From NCBI GenBank assembly GCA_019614645.1, contig JABWDB010000036.1, positions 186,001 through 250,000 of the forward strand: DNA of 64,000 nucleotides, written 5' to 3'. The position numbers were made by a program, and so were the translations under genes. Below the pieces are notes generated by a model. That model ran no database searches, was not told the origin of the DNA, and was given only the letters and a program-made list of their open reading frames with translations. This stretch comes from Stratiolaelaps scimitus (taxonomy: Eukaryota; Arthropoda; Arachnida; Mesostigmata; Laelapidae). How positions within the stretch are numbered: position 1 is the first letter of the stretch; each line of letters begins with the position of its first letter. Shown here one piece after another: positions 22,837-36,539 of this stretch.

Positions 22837-24143
22837 CTAGTTTAAACTCGCATGCAGCTCAGGATCAATGGACCGAGGTAGAAAATCGAACTTTGACGAG
22901 TACAAACCTCTAGCTTTAGCAGATTGTGAAATTTTGCTTTTTAATAATGTCGACATGCTAGCGAGTCGATTAACAAAACTTAACTTCATTGCCGCCATTG
23001 CTTAGTGGTCATCTTGTCAAAGGCAGGTGAGTCACTCGACAGACAGTGCAGTCGAGTCCCATAGCGGAGCAAGGCTAAGCTATTTCTTCTACGGGTGCTT
23101 GATGTTGAATCAGGCAACGTTTTATCTACCAAATGCGGCCTAGGATTGGATGTTCCAGCAAATATTAATAATCATATCATACAACAATAGCTAAGACATT
23201 AGTCACTCCTTCCGAAACTGTCCGCGACTAGACATCCTCTAATGGCCTGGTAAAATTGTCCACATTCGTTTTCTTTCCAGGCCCTCTGCGCCTTCCAGTG
23301 GCCTACTAACTCGAATCCAGGAGTACGAGCTGAAAAGCCGAACGTGTCAATATGCCACCTTCTCAGGGGGATATTCACAGAAGCGAAATGGATCATATCG
23401 GCGAGAACTGCGTCATATCGGCGTTCCTTGTGTCGAACTGAAGGCTGAGCCGAACGTAGCCTCAATCATTTCCATACTTGAAAAATAGGACATTTTCCAA
23501 CATCGCAATCCAAGGCGACAAAGGTTCTGGCGGAACTTGGAATTGGTGGCAGCGAAGCAACAAAAATGAAGCCCCGTTGCAAGAGACATCCGAGCAGATC
23601 TAATAAACCCAAGCGACTTTGGTTAGCCGTTTCTTTCCGGGTGGTCGTCGTACCCTTGATAAAATCACGACTACCAATAACTAGAGCTGCTTCATGCTTT
23701 GCTTATTGTCTGCTCCGATCCACATCCGATGAGGAAAATCTACGCCGGGAACATTGTTCGACCACTGTATAGGAATTCTCAACGAAACTCAGCAACGTAC
23801 AAACTACCACCCCCACAGGCTGAGATGTACAGCAGCAGGGCACAGGGCGGTATCAGCACGGTAGTCATCACGCAGCGATTATCTCTCGTGGTCTCGCCCT
23901 CTAGCACAGAACGAGAAATCGTAAGAGATGCCCATATTGAGCAGTACTCCTTAGTATTATAATTAGACTATGCATTAGTGAATTAATCGATCATCTAACC
24001 TCGTTGCTCACCTGTGTTCTGTTGCGAAGTACGGTGGTTCCCAACGCGAGACTCGCTTGAGAAAACGGAGCATGTATCGAGCGAGTCATCATCCGATGAC
24101 TCATATTGGCTGCCGCCTCCACCGCCGCCAGCCTTGTTACGAC
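20370..24143 (-). CDS. IFRD1/TIS7 homologue (interferon-related developmental regulator), 3 visible exons
   Basis: IFRD proteins are transcriptional co-regulators with an armadillo-like fold. In vertebrates they act with histone deacetylase complexes in differentiation and regeneration. Minus-strand exons 24143-24012, 21913-21310 and 20925-20370 join with GT-AG introns in consistent phase, giving about 430 codons; human IFRD1 has about 450. Seen: a Gly-rich and SSDDDSLDTCS N-terminal part, the long IFRD N-terminal helical domain (VKKGRPEEQAAACILACIV, QCANALAITAYIADANPLSI), then the C-terminal IFRD domain (KSSFRDIERGI, TYDALIGVLGRGMNHHLQ) and a basic tail ending HRDKR. The first coding exon with ATG is not found. 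One nucleotide of a split codon must come from an exon upstream of 24143. The gene is convergent with Raptor. Confidence 0.93.
21310..21913 (-). CDS. IFRD1 homologue, middle exon: N-terminal armadillo-like domain
   Basis: The acceptor is attttatag and the donor GTGAGA. It encodes DEDGSFSGAEEVDTFEDKLK through HSWALLLTALPLDIAQNQLN. The helical repeats and the QARQ/TRQQCAN-type block are characteristic of IFRD proteins. Confidence 0.94.
22024..22052. repeat. (TA)n tract in IFRD1 intron
   Basis: An interrupted TA microsatellite. A similar tract followed by a T-run lies at about 22797-22839 in the same intron. Confidence 0.9.
22988..23070 (+). repeat. tRNA-like sequence (possible SINE head or tRNA pseudogene)
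   Basis: The segment starts GCCGCCATTGCTTAGTGGTC, with an A-box-like TTGCTTAGTGGTC, and ends in a degenerate B-box GTCGAGTCCC. The ends CCGCCAT and ATAGCGG can pair over six of seven positions like an acceptor stem. The A-to-B spacing is long, as in tRNAs with a large variable arm. The T-stem does not pair well, so it is not called a functional tRNA. Confidence 0.4.
24012..24143 (-). CDS. IFRD1 homologue, first visible exon: acidic Ser/Asp-rich segment
   Basis: The acceptor is ttgtacag and the donor GTGAGC. It encodes RNKAGGGGGGSQYESSDDDS followed by LDTCSVFSSESRVG. This resembles the variable N-terminus of IFRD proteins, where a Gly-rich stretch precedes a short acidic conserved motif. It enters in phase 1, so a further upstream exon exists. 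Confidence 0.85.
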
Positions 24144-27100
24144 CTGTACAAATTATTGGGAAACACACAACCACAATCATGTTAGTATCTCATATATCAT
24201 ATATCTCATATAGCATGTGAGAGATTTACATATATGTATGTATATATAAAAATCATAAAAATCTTTAAAGCAGTTTTAAAGCAGTTTGCAAGATCGTCGG
24301 CTCGAACAGTCAAACTGGGATAAATCTGGTTCAGCTATGATAATATGAAAATTCCCACAGAATGTAGGAAACCTAAGAGAAATATAAGCGGGTTGTTCTT
24401 GTCAAAGAATGGTCGGATTGGGTTGTTATTTCGACAATGGTTGAGAATTGTTGAAAGTTTGCTGTTGAACTCATACACAATAGGCAGCAAATTGAATAAA
24501 TATATTGATCCCCCCAACCGGGGGGAGTCGAATGAGGTGTTTGTTTTTGCGAAAACAGTTGAAAGATTTCGAGCGGTGTATCAAACGCGAACCAAACTCG
24601 TGATTGCTAGTTAAGATTAAGGTGGTAGCTGTACGTTCTAGATACATTCCAACTCGAAAGATCGAGCAGGCCACTTGAATGCTCATAACTCAAGTCGATG
24701 AACTCGTTCACTGAGACGCCACAGGCACGAGTTGGAGAAAACGACCTCACGTCCGTTAACAAAAACGCATAGAAAACCTGTGTGCCAGGTCTAACTCATT
24801 TGAGTAAACGAAACTGGATCGAGCTTGCACTGCCAGTCGCCTCACATGAAGTGTGTGGCATCTGGTGATGTGTTGTCGATGCAAACTGAGCACCATCCGA
24901 GCGTCACACGACCTGTTCATCCTGCCCTCATATGCATAGAGCCGAACTCTTTTGGAGGGAAAGCAACGATACCGCGCACACATATTTACACAGAGACACC
25001 TGTTGCTTCAACATCGAACAATACCGCCAACGCTCCGCAACATCTGACAGGCGCTCAAGGTAAGCAACTGGTTAGTTGCTGTTATTGTTGGTGTGCGGCA
25101 TGAGTCCATGTGTACCTAGACCGTTCGTTAAGTGGTATCTCTGTGCGTTCGTGTTTATTTGTCTCGGTTGGCCTCAGACAGTTCTGCCAGACCCGATGAC
25201 AAATTGGCATCGGTAGACGACTCCAAGCGGAGACGGTGCCCTGTTGGATTGCCCCATCTCGTCCGGAATTCCTATCTGCCAACCTGACCTTGACGAGCGA
25301 ATCTATCCTATTACAGCCCATCGCCACCGGACTTCGCGGCCTACTCCTCTTGAATGCCTCCCATCCAAAGTTCCTCTATACGCAGGCTTTATACCTGGGC
25401 CTCCAATTAGACCTTTATAGCTAGGCTTCTACCTTATACCTGGGCCTCTACTTCGGCCGATATACCTAAGCATCTACACCCGTACAGCGAAGTGCAGTTC
25501 CACGCACAGCTCCAGTTTCCAGACAGACCAGACCGAGCATTATTACCATTATTCCCACTGAATAGAAAGCTGACACTCCGCCCCCCCCCTTCTCCCCACA
25601 TGCTTTCACGCGAACTAGACGTGTCTCCTCGTCCGGACGGCGCACACGGTTACCGTCGTCTGCTTCCGATTCTTTGCAGCAAATCCAGGGAGGGCGTCCT
25701 TCGTTTCCCAGAACCCATATGCTCCACACTCACACACACACACACTCTCATGCAAAATATACAAACACGCATGAGTGCGCAAACGTGCGCCGGAGTTCGG
25801 CCTCCACCTCATATCCACAGTATAGCTCGCTACCTCACAGCGTACCTCTAAACACGTTGCAGCCCGCCCAGCGTACCCCAAGGCTAACCAGGAATCTGAC
25901 CCATCGTGCCCACCTTTCCCATCTCGCATCCGCTACCAGAAGAACGACGTGCTGGACTGACAAGGAAATCCCACAATGATTATGCGAGAGAGAGGGAGAG
26001 ACCGCTCCTCAGCATACAACTAAGAGGTTTCCCAATGCGGTAAAGCGCTCTGCGGACATTGTCTGGCCTGCTTAATATATATCCATTTCAATTTTGTTCA
26101 TTCAATTTCAAAAACACCCTGATTAACAACGCGAAATTACACATTTGGTTTACAAAAATGTAGCTCGGCAAGATGGCATTGTTGACTCTTTCGGTTCTGG
26201 CGATTTGTACTAATGACACAGTGGGCCCCCTCTGCAGATGATTTCGTCCGACATTTGGATATTTACAATACGTGTTTGAGGTTAGTGGCCTTTTTCAAAA
26301 CCGCATATTTGACTTTTTGTGCAAGTCCGTAATAGGAGGTAAGCTAAGAGTCGGGCGATCGGTGGCACATCTTATCGAGAGGCGTGTTGAGAACTTAAGT
26401 TGAACTCTCCCCTATATATGTATATATACACGGTACGATTGTGTTAGCTTTGAAGAATTTCATGCGGTTTACAACGCAAATAGCAAGACACAGTTCAAAG
26501 CGGCACTGTAAATGACCCCATTGATTCAACAAGAGCACACATTAGTCATGTTTACGACGCCTCTATCTGGTATATTATGCCGCAGACTACATTTCGATAC
26601 ATGTTCAACCTTCTCGGTCGATAACTAATCGGTTAAATTTGCACTTACTGCGTCGACCGACTCCCATGTTGCTGGGACGGTCGGTATCTGATCGCTCCAG
26701 CTGGTCCTTTTCTAAATTTTAGGCTCAGTCAGGCCCAAAAACAGGGCACGAGACACAGAACGCTGCGGAGGCACACAGTCGCCAACGGAGATTTCTGTGC
26801 TTCTTCACTTTCGATAGAGTTGATAGGGATACACTAGCGTACTTGCATTCGATCGTCTCTCTCAGGGTCTCCGTCCAGCAACAGCAAGTATTTACTACAC
26901 AGGGTGCCTTGAGCACGACAGTTGATCCACAACACGTACAGTTTGTGCAAACGACCCAGGCTTGGTCTGTGTCTCGTTCGACGCTGACGAGCCACAGAGC
27001 TGTTATGAGTCGTGCGAGCAAACGTCATCCAATCTACCTCTTTCTTTTCCCGTGGAGAGACAGAGAGAGAGCAGTGTTTACAGCACACGGACACACACAA

Positions 27101-27381
27101 ACACACGCTAAGTGTGACGAGCTCGAGAGAGAGCAGTTTGCAACGACAACACGCCTACGACGCCCTTTCCACCCGTGGGGAGTTCGCAGAACTCCCACCT
27201 TGACCCTTTCCCGTGGCAGCATGCCTGACACGCTGTCCTTCAACAATAACAACATGTGTACACACACACACACATAGACACGCAGACATAGATATACACA
27301 CACAGACACACACATCGCTTGCTCGTCCGCCCACGTCGTGTCCTGCGTCTCTTTCTCATTGCCCCCAACACATCAACGTAC

Positions 27382-27415
<34 letters not shown>

Positions 27416-30400
27416 TTCTCTCTGGGGGTGCGCCAGGTTAGGACTATGTTTCCAGCATACACATACAGACATACGCCCACATCTTATATCCACAAGTGGG
27501 GAGGGTCGAGGCACCCGTTCCCAGCCGTCGCATCACCGTTCCCACAGGTTTCAACGTGATCATTGGCCACCAAGGTTCGAAAACGCCGTCGAGTCCTACG
27601 ACTTTTCGATGGCAGCACTCAGTCGCCACTTACGAACAATCCCATTATACAATGCTGTAGAACTGACAACAGCAATTCCTGCCATTGGAATGATCGTTCT
27701 CTCTCTCTCTTCCTCTTCCTCTGGGATTCCATAAGCTACGTCACTTGGTGACGTCATTGGTCGGGGTGCGCGCGGCTCGCTACGGCTGAACCCGACCTGA
27801 CGCAAGCAACCCTCTCCTTCGTAATTTCCGCCAACGTCAGCAACGTCTGGGGATAGCTGAGGCTAACTGTTCCGTGGCTGTTCCTGCCGCATCCCCCAGG
27901 GTTCCGACCCGTTTCCCTCTGGGTTATATCCTATGCGTTAACACTACGTATTAGGGTCATGAGTGTCGTATGTCTGTAGTCTACGTGCTCGTATGGATAC
28001 GGGACCGCCGTAGACGTCCCAAATTCTTGGGAGCTTCTGGCAGCTGCGAACCGAGGCTCCAGTGATATTCGACTCAAGGTCCAACGAGTTTTTAGGTTCT
28101 AGGTATTTTCCATGGAAGGATATGTAATATAGGTCTGCCAGCGAGCCGGAGCGGAGTAGTTGCCAAGGGTCGCTTCGGATAGTTAAGAGTCAGCGTGGAA
28201 AATTCATTTGGGTAGCTAAGCCGAGACAGCAAAGCATCATAGACGCACGGAGCGTCATTATGCCTATTTTAAGCAAAGCGGCTATAACTCATTAAGCAGT
28301 GGGAGGGGTCGTCGAGATTCCTATTACCGTTCATACTGACGGGTTAAAAGTTGTGACACAACAGTGGAGATACGAACGCCAGGAATTGGATTGGGATCTT
28401 TTCGAGCACAAAATTACTGTTGAAGCCATCTAGACGCGTTCGTTTTCTCTGTTACCAACAATACAAATGCTGGCTTTTTTATTGACGGAGCTGGGATTAT
28501 AGTAATGCTTAAGTTCTCGTTCGACGAGAGCTTTACGTCAACAACGATCTATCCTATTGTGGCCATGATTAGTACAAATGTAGCAACTAATGTCATTGTT
28601 AACTGATATTGTTAGTTTGGTATCCCACGCACGAACCCAATCGCCAATCTAGATCAACGCACACAGATCTCACACAACCATTCACTTAGTCCGACACGGC
28701 GGCCAAACGGCGTACAAACTCCAGCACATCTACTCAAGCCTCTGCTTGGGTCTGGTCAGACCTGTTGGCATGACGTCCCTCTTCCCAGAGGAGCATCCGC
28801 TCCTTCCACTCTGACGTCACATAGAGCAAACGTTGGCTGTGTTCCTCAACTTTCTGGCGCCAGTCGTTGGATATAGGTTTCGCCCACAGATGGGCCTATC
28901 CCACCGTGCACGACCTCTGCCTTGCGTATGGAGTCACATTCACCATCGTTATAGCCTTCTCCAGGCAGCATATCGCCATAGAGCGAAGCTATTATAATAA
29001 CGTGAAGGCACTGGAGGAGTGGAGCTTTTACAAAAGCCGACCGAGGCGAGGCGATATCGTTTAATATACAGTGAATATCGTCAGTGTCGACAACTAACGA
29101 ACTGCTAATAAACAGCGTTACTTTTACAACACTTTTCACATATGTGTACCGCGTTGCGTGAACTCTTTGAGCCGCCATGCGACTGAGCGATGCGAGATAA
29201 TGAGGAGAGACTATTTGTTTTCTTTTGTTAACTAATTGCGCCTGACCAACATCAAGTACCATACGCGAATGGTCTGTATATGTGTGAGCGAATGTCAGCT
29301 ATGTCGGGCAGCATCGCTCACCATTCTGTACAGATCAGCAATTGTGAGCAATGTTGTGATATTTGGCTTGAATTCGAATCTAATTTTTTAATTATTCCTG
29401 TCAGTCCTCTCATAACTCGCGTACAGTTTGTTTAAGCAATTGTGTCTGTGTGATGTGCAGAGACCACAACTGCGAATGGGCCGTGCTTGGATTACGCTAA
29501 AGGGTAGATGATTACGGCACTGTTATTATTACTATTATTATGATAGGTATCGTAGTCTGATTAAGTTGACCATCTACGTAGCGCCGTCCATTGATTCCAC
29601 TCCGCTTTGAATCATCGCTGGTCGGCAATAACCCGCAACGACGCGTACAAGTAGCAAGTGAACGAGGAGCTAAATTTAGATTTCCCGCCTCGGCTTTGCT
29701 TCCTGTTGCTGCTACTGCTGCTGCTGTTGCCGTTCGTTGAAGTGGCCACCCTCCGTATAGTGCCCGTGACCAGGACCATTGAGGGCAGCAGCGGCAGTAG
29801 CTGGACCGAGAGAAGATGACGCCCACGCAGAATAGCATTGACTGGGCGAGGATTGCGTGAAGTCATCCAGATTCTTCAGTTTTCACTAAGAACATTTCAG
29901 CGTATATCCCCCAAAAATATAGAATCAAAATGACAATGGCAATGCAATTTACTAGATGACGATGTACCACCATTATCTCGGTGGTAATACCGAAATCGGC
30001 CAGAAACTAGCCGCCAACAGATATGCTGGTCACATTTATATTGTATGCTCTCATTTTGATTCCAACGACAGCTGTGCTCACATTTATTGTGACTCATCGG
30101 GTGTTACTAAACTAATTCGTTACAATTGCGTGTTTCCAGTGTAATATATACACGCATGCATTTCGTATATAATAGTAATAGCATTTAAATTGTGCACAGT
30201 TAATGGTGCACATTTACATAATGCACAACTAATTCATTAATAATTCGATAGAACTTTCCTCCGGTTTGGGAGTTTTTATCGCCTGCACCCGCTGGCGGAT
30301 TTACTCTGAAGCAACTATCGAATGCAAATGCCGTTCCGAGTACCTTATGTCTATGAGAGCTAAATCGGTTGACATATTAATTTGCTCAATGTTTGTGGTG

Positions 30401-31266
30401 GTGAAAGATCTCAATCAATTCACCCATTCTCTCGCCCTCTCTATCTCATATGGTGCGCACCGACGACAATTGAGTCATCTGGCATCATCTCCACCGCAAA
30501 CATTGGCGATACGCGAGGCTGTGGCAAATTATCTAATGCTATTTTGCATCGGGATGACCCGGCACAAATCCACTGCTGTCGCTGCCGTTGTTGATACCAG
30601 GGTGAGTGCAAAGATCATCCTGTTGATGTAGTCGCCTGACCGCAGTTACCATCACCAGCAGTCGGGACAGCAACAGCAGGATGAAGCAAGAGGTAACACC
30701 AGCGCGAAGCAAAGTCCTACTATAATTGCGGTCGTACACAGCGGACGCCGCGTCAATCAATCAATGCCACTTAGTCCAGCAATCGACTCATCGTGACTCA
30801 CAAGGCAGCAGCAGCGGCAGCAAGCAGAATTCGTTGCAATGTTACCATTACCGACCGCCGCCGCCATTGTCATCATCGCTAACATCATCCATTGATTCTC
30901 TCCCGTTAACATCCGCCGCTGTCGATGCCCGGCAGCATTCAACAACACCAACAACAACAGGTCGCTCTCGTAGAACACACGCACCGGCCCGTTAGGATTC
31001 ATAAATAGACTATCATACGACAACTCCACTCTCACACAAACACACACATCCAACCACCACCACCATCACCCACCCACCCAATCAGGCGGTTCTATAATTG
31101 TCATTACGTTACGCATCAGTAACTGACGATCCGGTGAACGATGAAGTTCACAGACATTGAATTCAGAAGCCGTATAGCAGCCAATCAACAAACATCATCT
31201 TGCCGTTGATACCTACAACTGCTGAGAAACAAGCTGCTTAGAAAAGCGCTCGTTGAACGCCTGTAC

Positions 31267-31301
<35 letters not shown>

Positions 31302-34300
31302 GTAAAGCATCTTAATCATAGTGTACGATTAATTGCGCACAAGATGATCAAAAAGAAAAGAACACAAAATGTCACGTTCTCGAAAACGGCGAAACTAATG
31401 CATATTTATGACAACAGTCTAATTCATGAAACTCGGGTGGCGTTGTCCTGGACAATCGTCAGATACGTCCGGCGTCCACTGTCCCGATCCGAAAGACAAC
31501 GAAACGACAAAGTGTCTATTTTGAAAATTTCGCAGAAATAGCAGCTAGGTGCCACACACTGCCTGAACGTGTTCGACAGACTGGGGCCAGAGAAGCAAGC
31601 AACAACTTTCGCCGATACAATATGATACTGTGCCATGCATAAGCGATCACAGATATGCCACACATTTGGATTTGTCACAAATGGTGAGAACTTGCCCAGC
31701 CAGAACCATTATCCAAATAGGAATCGACTACGGGTGATGGGTAGCAAGAATGAGAATTTATCAAACGTTTACTCCGCTTGCCTGGTTGCCCAAACAAGCC
31801 CAGGCGAGGTCAAATTTCCTGGTTTAAGTCTGACAAGCTTCGACCGATGAGAAACCTCACGGTCACATATCTATCTACGATCGACTCCGCTGCGGGATTT
31901 TCCCCGGCGAGCCGATGCAAACATATAGACAGAAATGCACGCACACATCGAACAAATGGTCATTGACAACGTTGCAAACATTACTTGCTATATATTAACT
32001 ATACACTATATATTCGAATCCCGAAATCCAAAAAAAAATTAACTGACGTCGCCGTTGCTGGTAGGCAAAACGAACAACAATTGTTCATATGATCATGAAT
32101 GACTAAGCATTACAAAACAAAGACAATTCCAACCAGCTCAATATCAGCTGAGTTTAGCGAGTAAAAAATACCTGCCACAAAAACATTGACCAATAGACAA
32201 TGGCTAGACGAATGGTGGCTGCAGCCAACAGAACCACGACGTTCGTAGTGGAAATTCTAGCGCAGTAAAATCCCTCGTCGGGTATCGAAGTACGAGTGAA
32301 CATCGATCCTGGTGGTGTGTTCAAGATAAACCTCTGTTACTATTATTATTATTATTATCATCACCGTCATTATTGCGTACTATATTTCTCTCTGTGTGTC
32401 GCTTCGTATTAATTGAGTGCATTACGCGATACTTTGCGATCAATCATCGATTCTGTGTGAAAATAAGCGCACAGCTTCGTTATTGATGCCGTCGAGGCAG
32501 CATACAGGATAGCAGCAATAATAGTTGTAGTTGTGCTAGAGCTTAACGCAATAAGGGGCGCAATGATCGGGCGTCTATAGTTGAGGCATTAAATTAGCAA
32601 ACTGTTCTCATATAACGATATAATAATATTTTTAGTTTAATATGAGGTTAACTATATATTGTTATTTATTTCTTCTATATTTCAACAACGTTAGAAACGC
32701 TTCCTTGACCCGGCTTCACCATAAAGCCTGATTAGTCCGGTCAAGAAGCACGATTTGTTTTCTGCTTTTTTTTTAATAATTACTATATATTGTGAGCATC
32801 TTCTACTAGGGGTACCGGTTCTCATTGACGAGTTATCGGTGGCTACCCTGGTGGTTGTTGCTTGTTGTAATGTACGGCGCGTCTCGTAATAATCCAAGCG
32901 TCAGCGATTACTCCCAGGAGCGAGGCCATGTTGAAGGCCAGCGGAGCTTACCGCTTGGCTACTGTGCACGAATTCCCACCTGCCACGGGAGGTCTGCGTC
33001 ACCGCTATCTCCACATTTCAATGACTCGTCCATCATTTTTTCGATTTTTGGGCTAGGCCCGTTGTCGAAATATCGAAATCAGGCACACGTCACTCGAACG
33101 TGGATTATTGCCAGCACAATGATCGCCATCTGGAGTCCCGCCCGGCTGGAGCACTCGCCCGAACATGTGGTGGCCAGTGCTCCAGCTGGAACTCCAAACG
33201 GAACCACCGATGCGGAGGCAATTGATAAGGGACCACTGGCGTAGGCACAGCTTTACTGAGCAGACCAAGCGTAAGCTATGGAAATCATCTTAACATCATT
33301 TGGATATTTTTGCTTTAGCTGATTCGGTTCGAATAACGACTATCACTCAATCCCTCGGGCGTCGACAGTAAGCTCGCGTTTCTGTCCCCGTTCCCATTGT
33401 GTCGCATACGCCTCTTGGTTGCACGAGCCGACCGGCCGGCCGGACGGAGGTCCGGCTCTTGAAACGACGACAGGCCAATAGATGTGGAACCAGCATATGT
33501 TTGAGCCGTTTATTGGCAAAGCTTCAAAAAGCCCCCGTTCCTCAGAACGTGGTGTAACTATTGCATGTGTGTCCGCATGTATGTGGACTCGGCGGTCGAC
33601 TTGTTGACGGCCATCTTACCGCAGACATCTATGAAGCAAGAAACTATTCCGAGTTTCCAGCGAGGCTACTTGTCAATGCTAGGAGGGGCTTGCTTGCTGC
33701 GGTGTCGCCTCTTGCCACACATCGTTTCAATGGACAGTACAGAACGCGAACGATCAGGCGGCTCGGACGCACACGAAATCAAGGAAGAAGGAAGTTAAAA
33801 GACGCCTGTACGGATGCTTCGAAAGGAGACCGTACAATATATGATATTATGGAATTGAAAATGAATAATATATATATGTGTGTGAACCTAACTGGTCATA
33901 CTCAAGCAGCCAACTAGTAGCAAATAGGATTCAAACCGGGATAGGCGAACACCAGAAAGAATCGTACGAGAAACAGAGACAGGATGATTCTAGAGCCAAA
34001 TAGTGAAATGATGGGTAGCCATAACTGGATGTCTGCGCAGTTCTAGTCGTGGCCGGGTCAGCCGCGGGAGCTACCAGCGGCCGTTGGTGGCAGAGGCTGC
34101 CACCAAGGTGTTTCTACCAGGGAAGGTGTCATTCATCGCTGCGGCCTTTGTACCTTTTTGGCTGTCATACGTTGGCCCTACCCTGCACACGCAGCGGTAG
34201 AAATGGTATTTGGTATTTGCAGCAGCAGTAAAGAGCTATAGTCATCTACGTTGTAAGTAGGCACTTATTTTTGCCGTCGTTGTCTCTCAATGTTGCCACA

Positions 34301-35055
34301 AGCATTGTTCACTGGCCCCAGCGTGTCTCAGCTCGATTTTCACCTCCTGACATCTACACTCTGCTCTGGTGCACATTCAGCTAGTCACTGTCTCTCGCTG
34401 AGCGTTACTTGATCTTGGAAAAGTTTTAGATAGAAAAAAAGCACCCGGATGCAATGGTGGCCACATCGTACTACATGTATCTGTGTATCAAGTACGTTTC
34501 AAGAGCAGCTCATCGATTCTAGGTCCTCTTTCTCGCATTCACCAATATGTTCAGCATTGCCACAGCACCCATACGGTCGTCGATCCCAATGATAATTTCG
34601 TGTCGTTTCGGAGGCCATTGTGATTATTAGACATTATGACATTATGCGTTGTGTTACCGGTGCCAGCGCGACCATGAGTGTGTAATGAGACTCCATCTTT
34701 ATTCGCGGGCGATCTTCTCTCTCTCTCTCTCTCTCTCCTCCTGCGTCAGCCGTTTCGGAGACAAGCGTGGATTTTGCTTGACGTTCGGTCTAACCTAACG
34801 GCGGGCGTATGCAGGGTCCATGTGGCCTACGGTGGCCTGCCGAGGTGGTGTCGGCAGCAGCCCTACGGAACAGAACCAGGCGACAAGATACATCTATCCA
34901 TCGAATCGCTGTAGCAATCCTGTGACATTTCAGCGCGTTACCAGAGAAAAAGAGTCATCCGTTCGCTGCCAGCTCTTGGCAATTCAAGGCCGCTGATAAT
35001 ATCCACCGACAGGAGCCGCCGCCGCGGTCGCCGCCGCCGCCGCAGCAGCAGCAGT
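24144..35055. other. Gene-poor stretch upstream of the IFRD1 exons
   Basis: About 11 kb with no recognisable protein. The missing 5' exon and promoter of the IFRD1 gene should lie here or further right. Simple repeats include CA near 25729-25748 and 27259-27275, CT at 27383-27422, a dense GGA/CCT zone near 27700, TA at about 31269-31300, TAT near 32338-32358 and CT at 34717-34738. Reading frames seen are low-complexity or lack splice and start support. Confidence 0.55.
31269..31300. repeat. (TA)n microsatellite
   Basis: About 32 bp of pure TA repeat in non-coding sequence. Confidence 0.95.
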
Positions 35056-35241
35056 AGTCGTAGAAGTGAACACCAGCAGTTTGCTAATAACAGTTCGCAT
35101 ATTGGCACCTTGCGCTGTCGTTGTGCTTACAATCCAGCGAACAGCAACTGTCTCACCGAATCGTCTGTCAGTCGCCCGTCGTACGAAGGAGTAGCCAACA
35201 AGGATGGCATACCTACCGGTGGCTGCGTGGCCGAAAAGTAG
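35056..35241 (+). other. Unrecognised cysteine-patterned reading frame
   Basis: An open frame of 61 codons without an ATG. It contains LRCRCAYNPANSNCLTESS and later IPTGGCVAEK before TAG. An acceptor-like caccagcag precedes it at 35071-35079. The C-x-C ... C ... GGC spacing is faintly like the extracellular domain of activin/BMP-type receptors, but no other part of such a gene was found nearby. An overlapping frame is also open. It may be an exon of an unseen gene or chance. Confidence 0.2.
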
Positions 35242-36500
35242 CGGTTGCTAGAAGCCAATGATCATGATGATAGCGATGGCTCTACCTACACGTTTCTAGA
35301 TAGAAAGAGAAAGAGGGTACGAGGGTAGAGTACCATCCAAGGTATAATACAATGTGATGAATGATGCAATAAGAACAGAAAACACTCAGTGGGCTGGCGA
35401 CAGGCTCAAATCGTGAACCTCTGATGCAATGCAGCTCTAGTATGTTAACAGCGCAACATAAATTGTGTTGTGCGTTTGTTGTTGAATGTGGCTGAATTCG
35501 ACTAGTGGAAAATGTAAAAAGGCAAAAAGGTAGCACGCCACGATAATTTGTTCGGACAAAATAGTAGAAATTCAAATACCTGTCACTGGACAGGCAATTA
35601 AACTGTCTCATTACCGATATCGGCTAACAAATGTTTCACTATGACACGGATGTGCCAATGAGTGATCCACAATTTGAAGGGAACGATTCCGGCCCAAGTG
35701 ATGAGCTTTATTTATAGGATTTTTCCTTAGATTATACCAATTTCTCTCTCTCTCTCTCCCTCTTTTTCGTCTTGTTCTATCTGGTATATCTTGGTCTAAT
35801 CATCATCATCGGCATCACGAACTTATCTGTGCTGGCAACTCCTGCGCGGTAAGCCACTGGCGCCGAGCGATCGTCAGCTTTGTGGCCAGCAACGGACGTA
35901 GACGGCGGCGCAAGAACAGAACGAGCGCTTTTTCAGTTCAGTCTGTGTCAGCTTTGCGCCAGCTCTACGGCCACGCTCTGAACCTTCAAGGCCGGGTCAT
36001 GCTGGTAGCACAACCGCCATATGGACAATCTGTCAGCGGCGGCGGCACCAACGACCATTCGATTACCGAGCAGACACTCGGAAACAGCAGAGAAAGGCCG
36101 AACGCGCGAAGTTCAAGAGGCAAAACACACACATAGACACACATCGACGGCTGGCAAAGGCAGTAAGAGTAATACAATAATACCAGCATCGGCACCAGCA
36201 ACCGTGTTCAAACAGGGAATACGATTATTGTCTACGTTGCTGTCGTGAACAAAAATGACTATGATAACTAATTATTTTTATTTGTGTTTTAAAAATTGAA
36301 ATAATAACTAGAAACTACTAAAAAACCAGCCATCGTTATATCTACGGTAAGTAGGCGATTCGAGCAAAGCGGCCGGATTTTCAAAAACCGTAATTGTTTA
36401 CAAAACAAAAATAGGTGTCTGTTCACATAACTGTTGAAAGTTTGTTTACTAGTCAAGAGGCAAATTTCGCCAATGGACTGTAAGAAAAAATTGAACCGTC
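35242..36500. other. Non-coding stretch, nothing recognised
   Basis: Contains a CT tract near 35744-35762 and scattered low-complexity frames. No conserved protein or RNA was recognised. Confidence 0.5.
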
Positions 36501-36539
36501 AATTTCCTAGGAACAATAGCTATGTTTAACCAGGTTCTG

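Noticed and set aside
24825..25103. Plus-strand frame ending at a GTAAGC donor-like site
   Set aside because: The residues resemble no known family, there is no clear acceptor, and it lies on the strand opposite the gene whose intron it probably occupies.
27012..27734. Overlapping frames over CA, CT and GA repeats near 27 kb
   Set aside because: The translations consist of simple-repeat residues such as THTHT and SLSLS.
32825..33244. Frame with a signal-peptide-like start (RWLPWWLLLVVMYGAS)
   Set aside because: It begins at TTG with an in-frame stop just upstream, has no ATG before the hydrophobic stretch and no recognisable domain.
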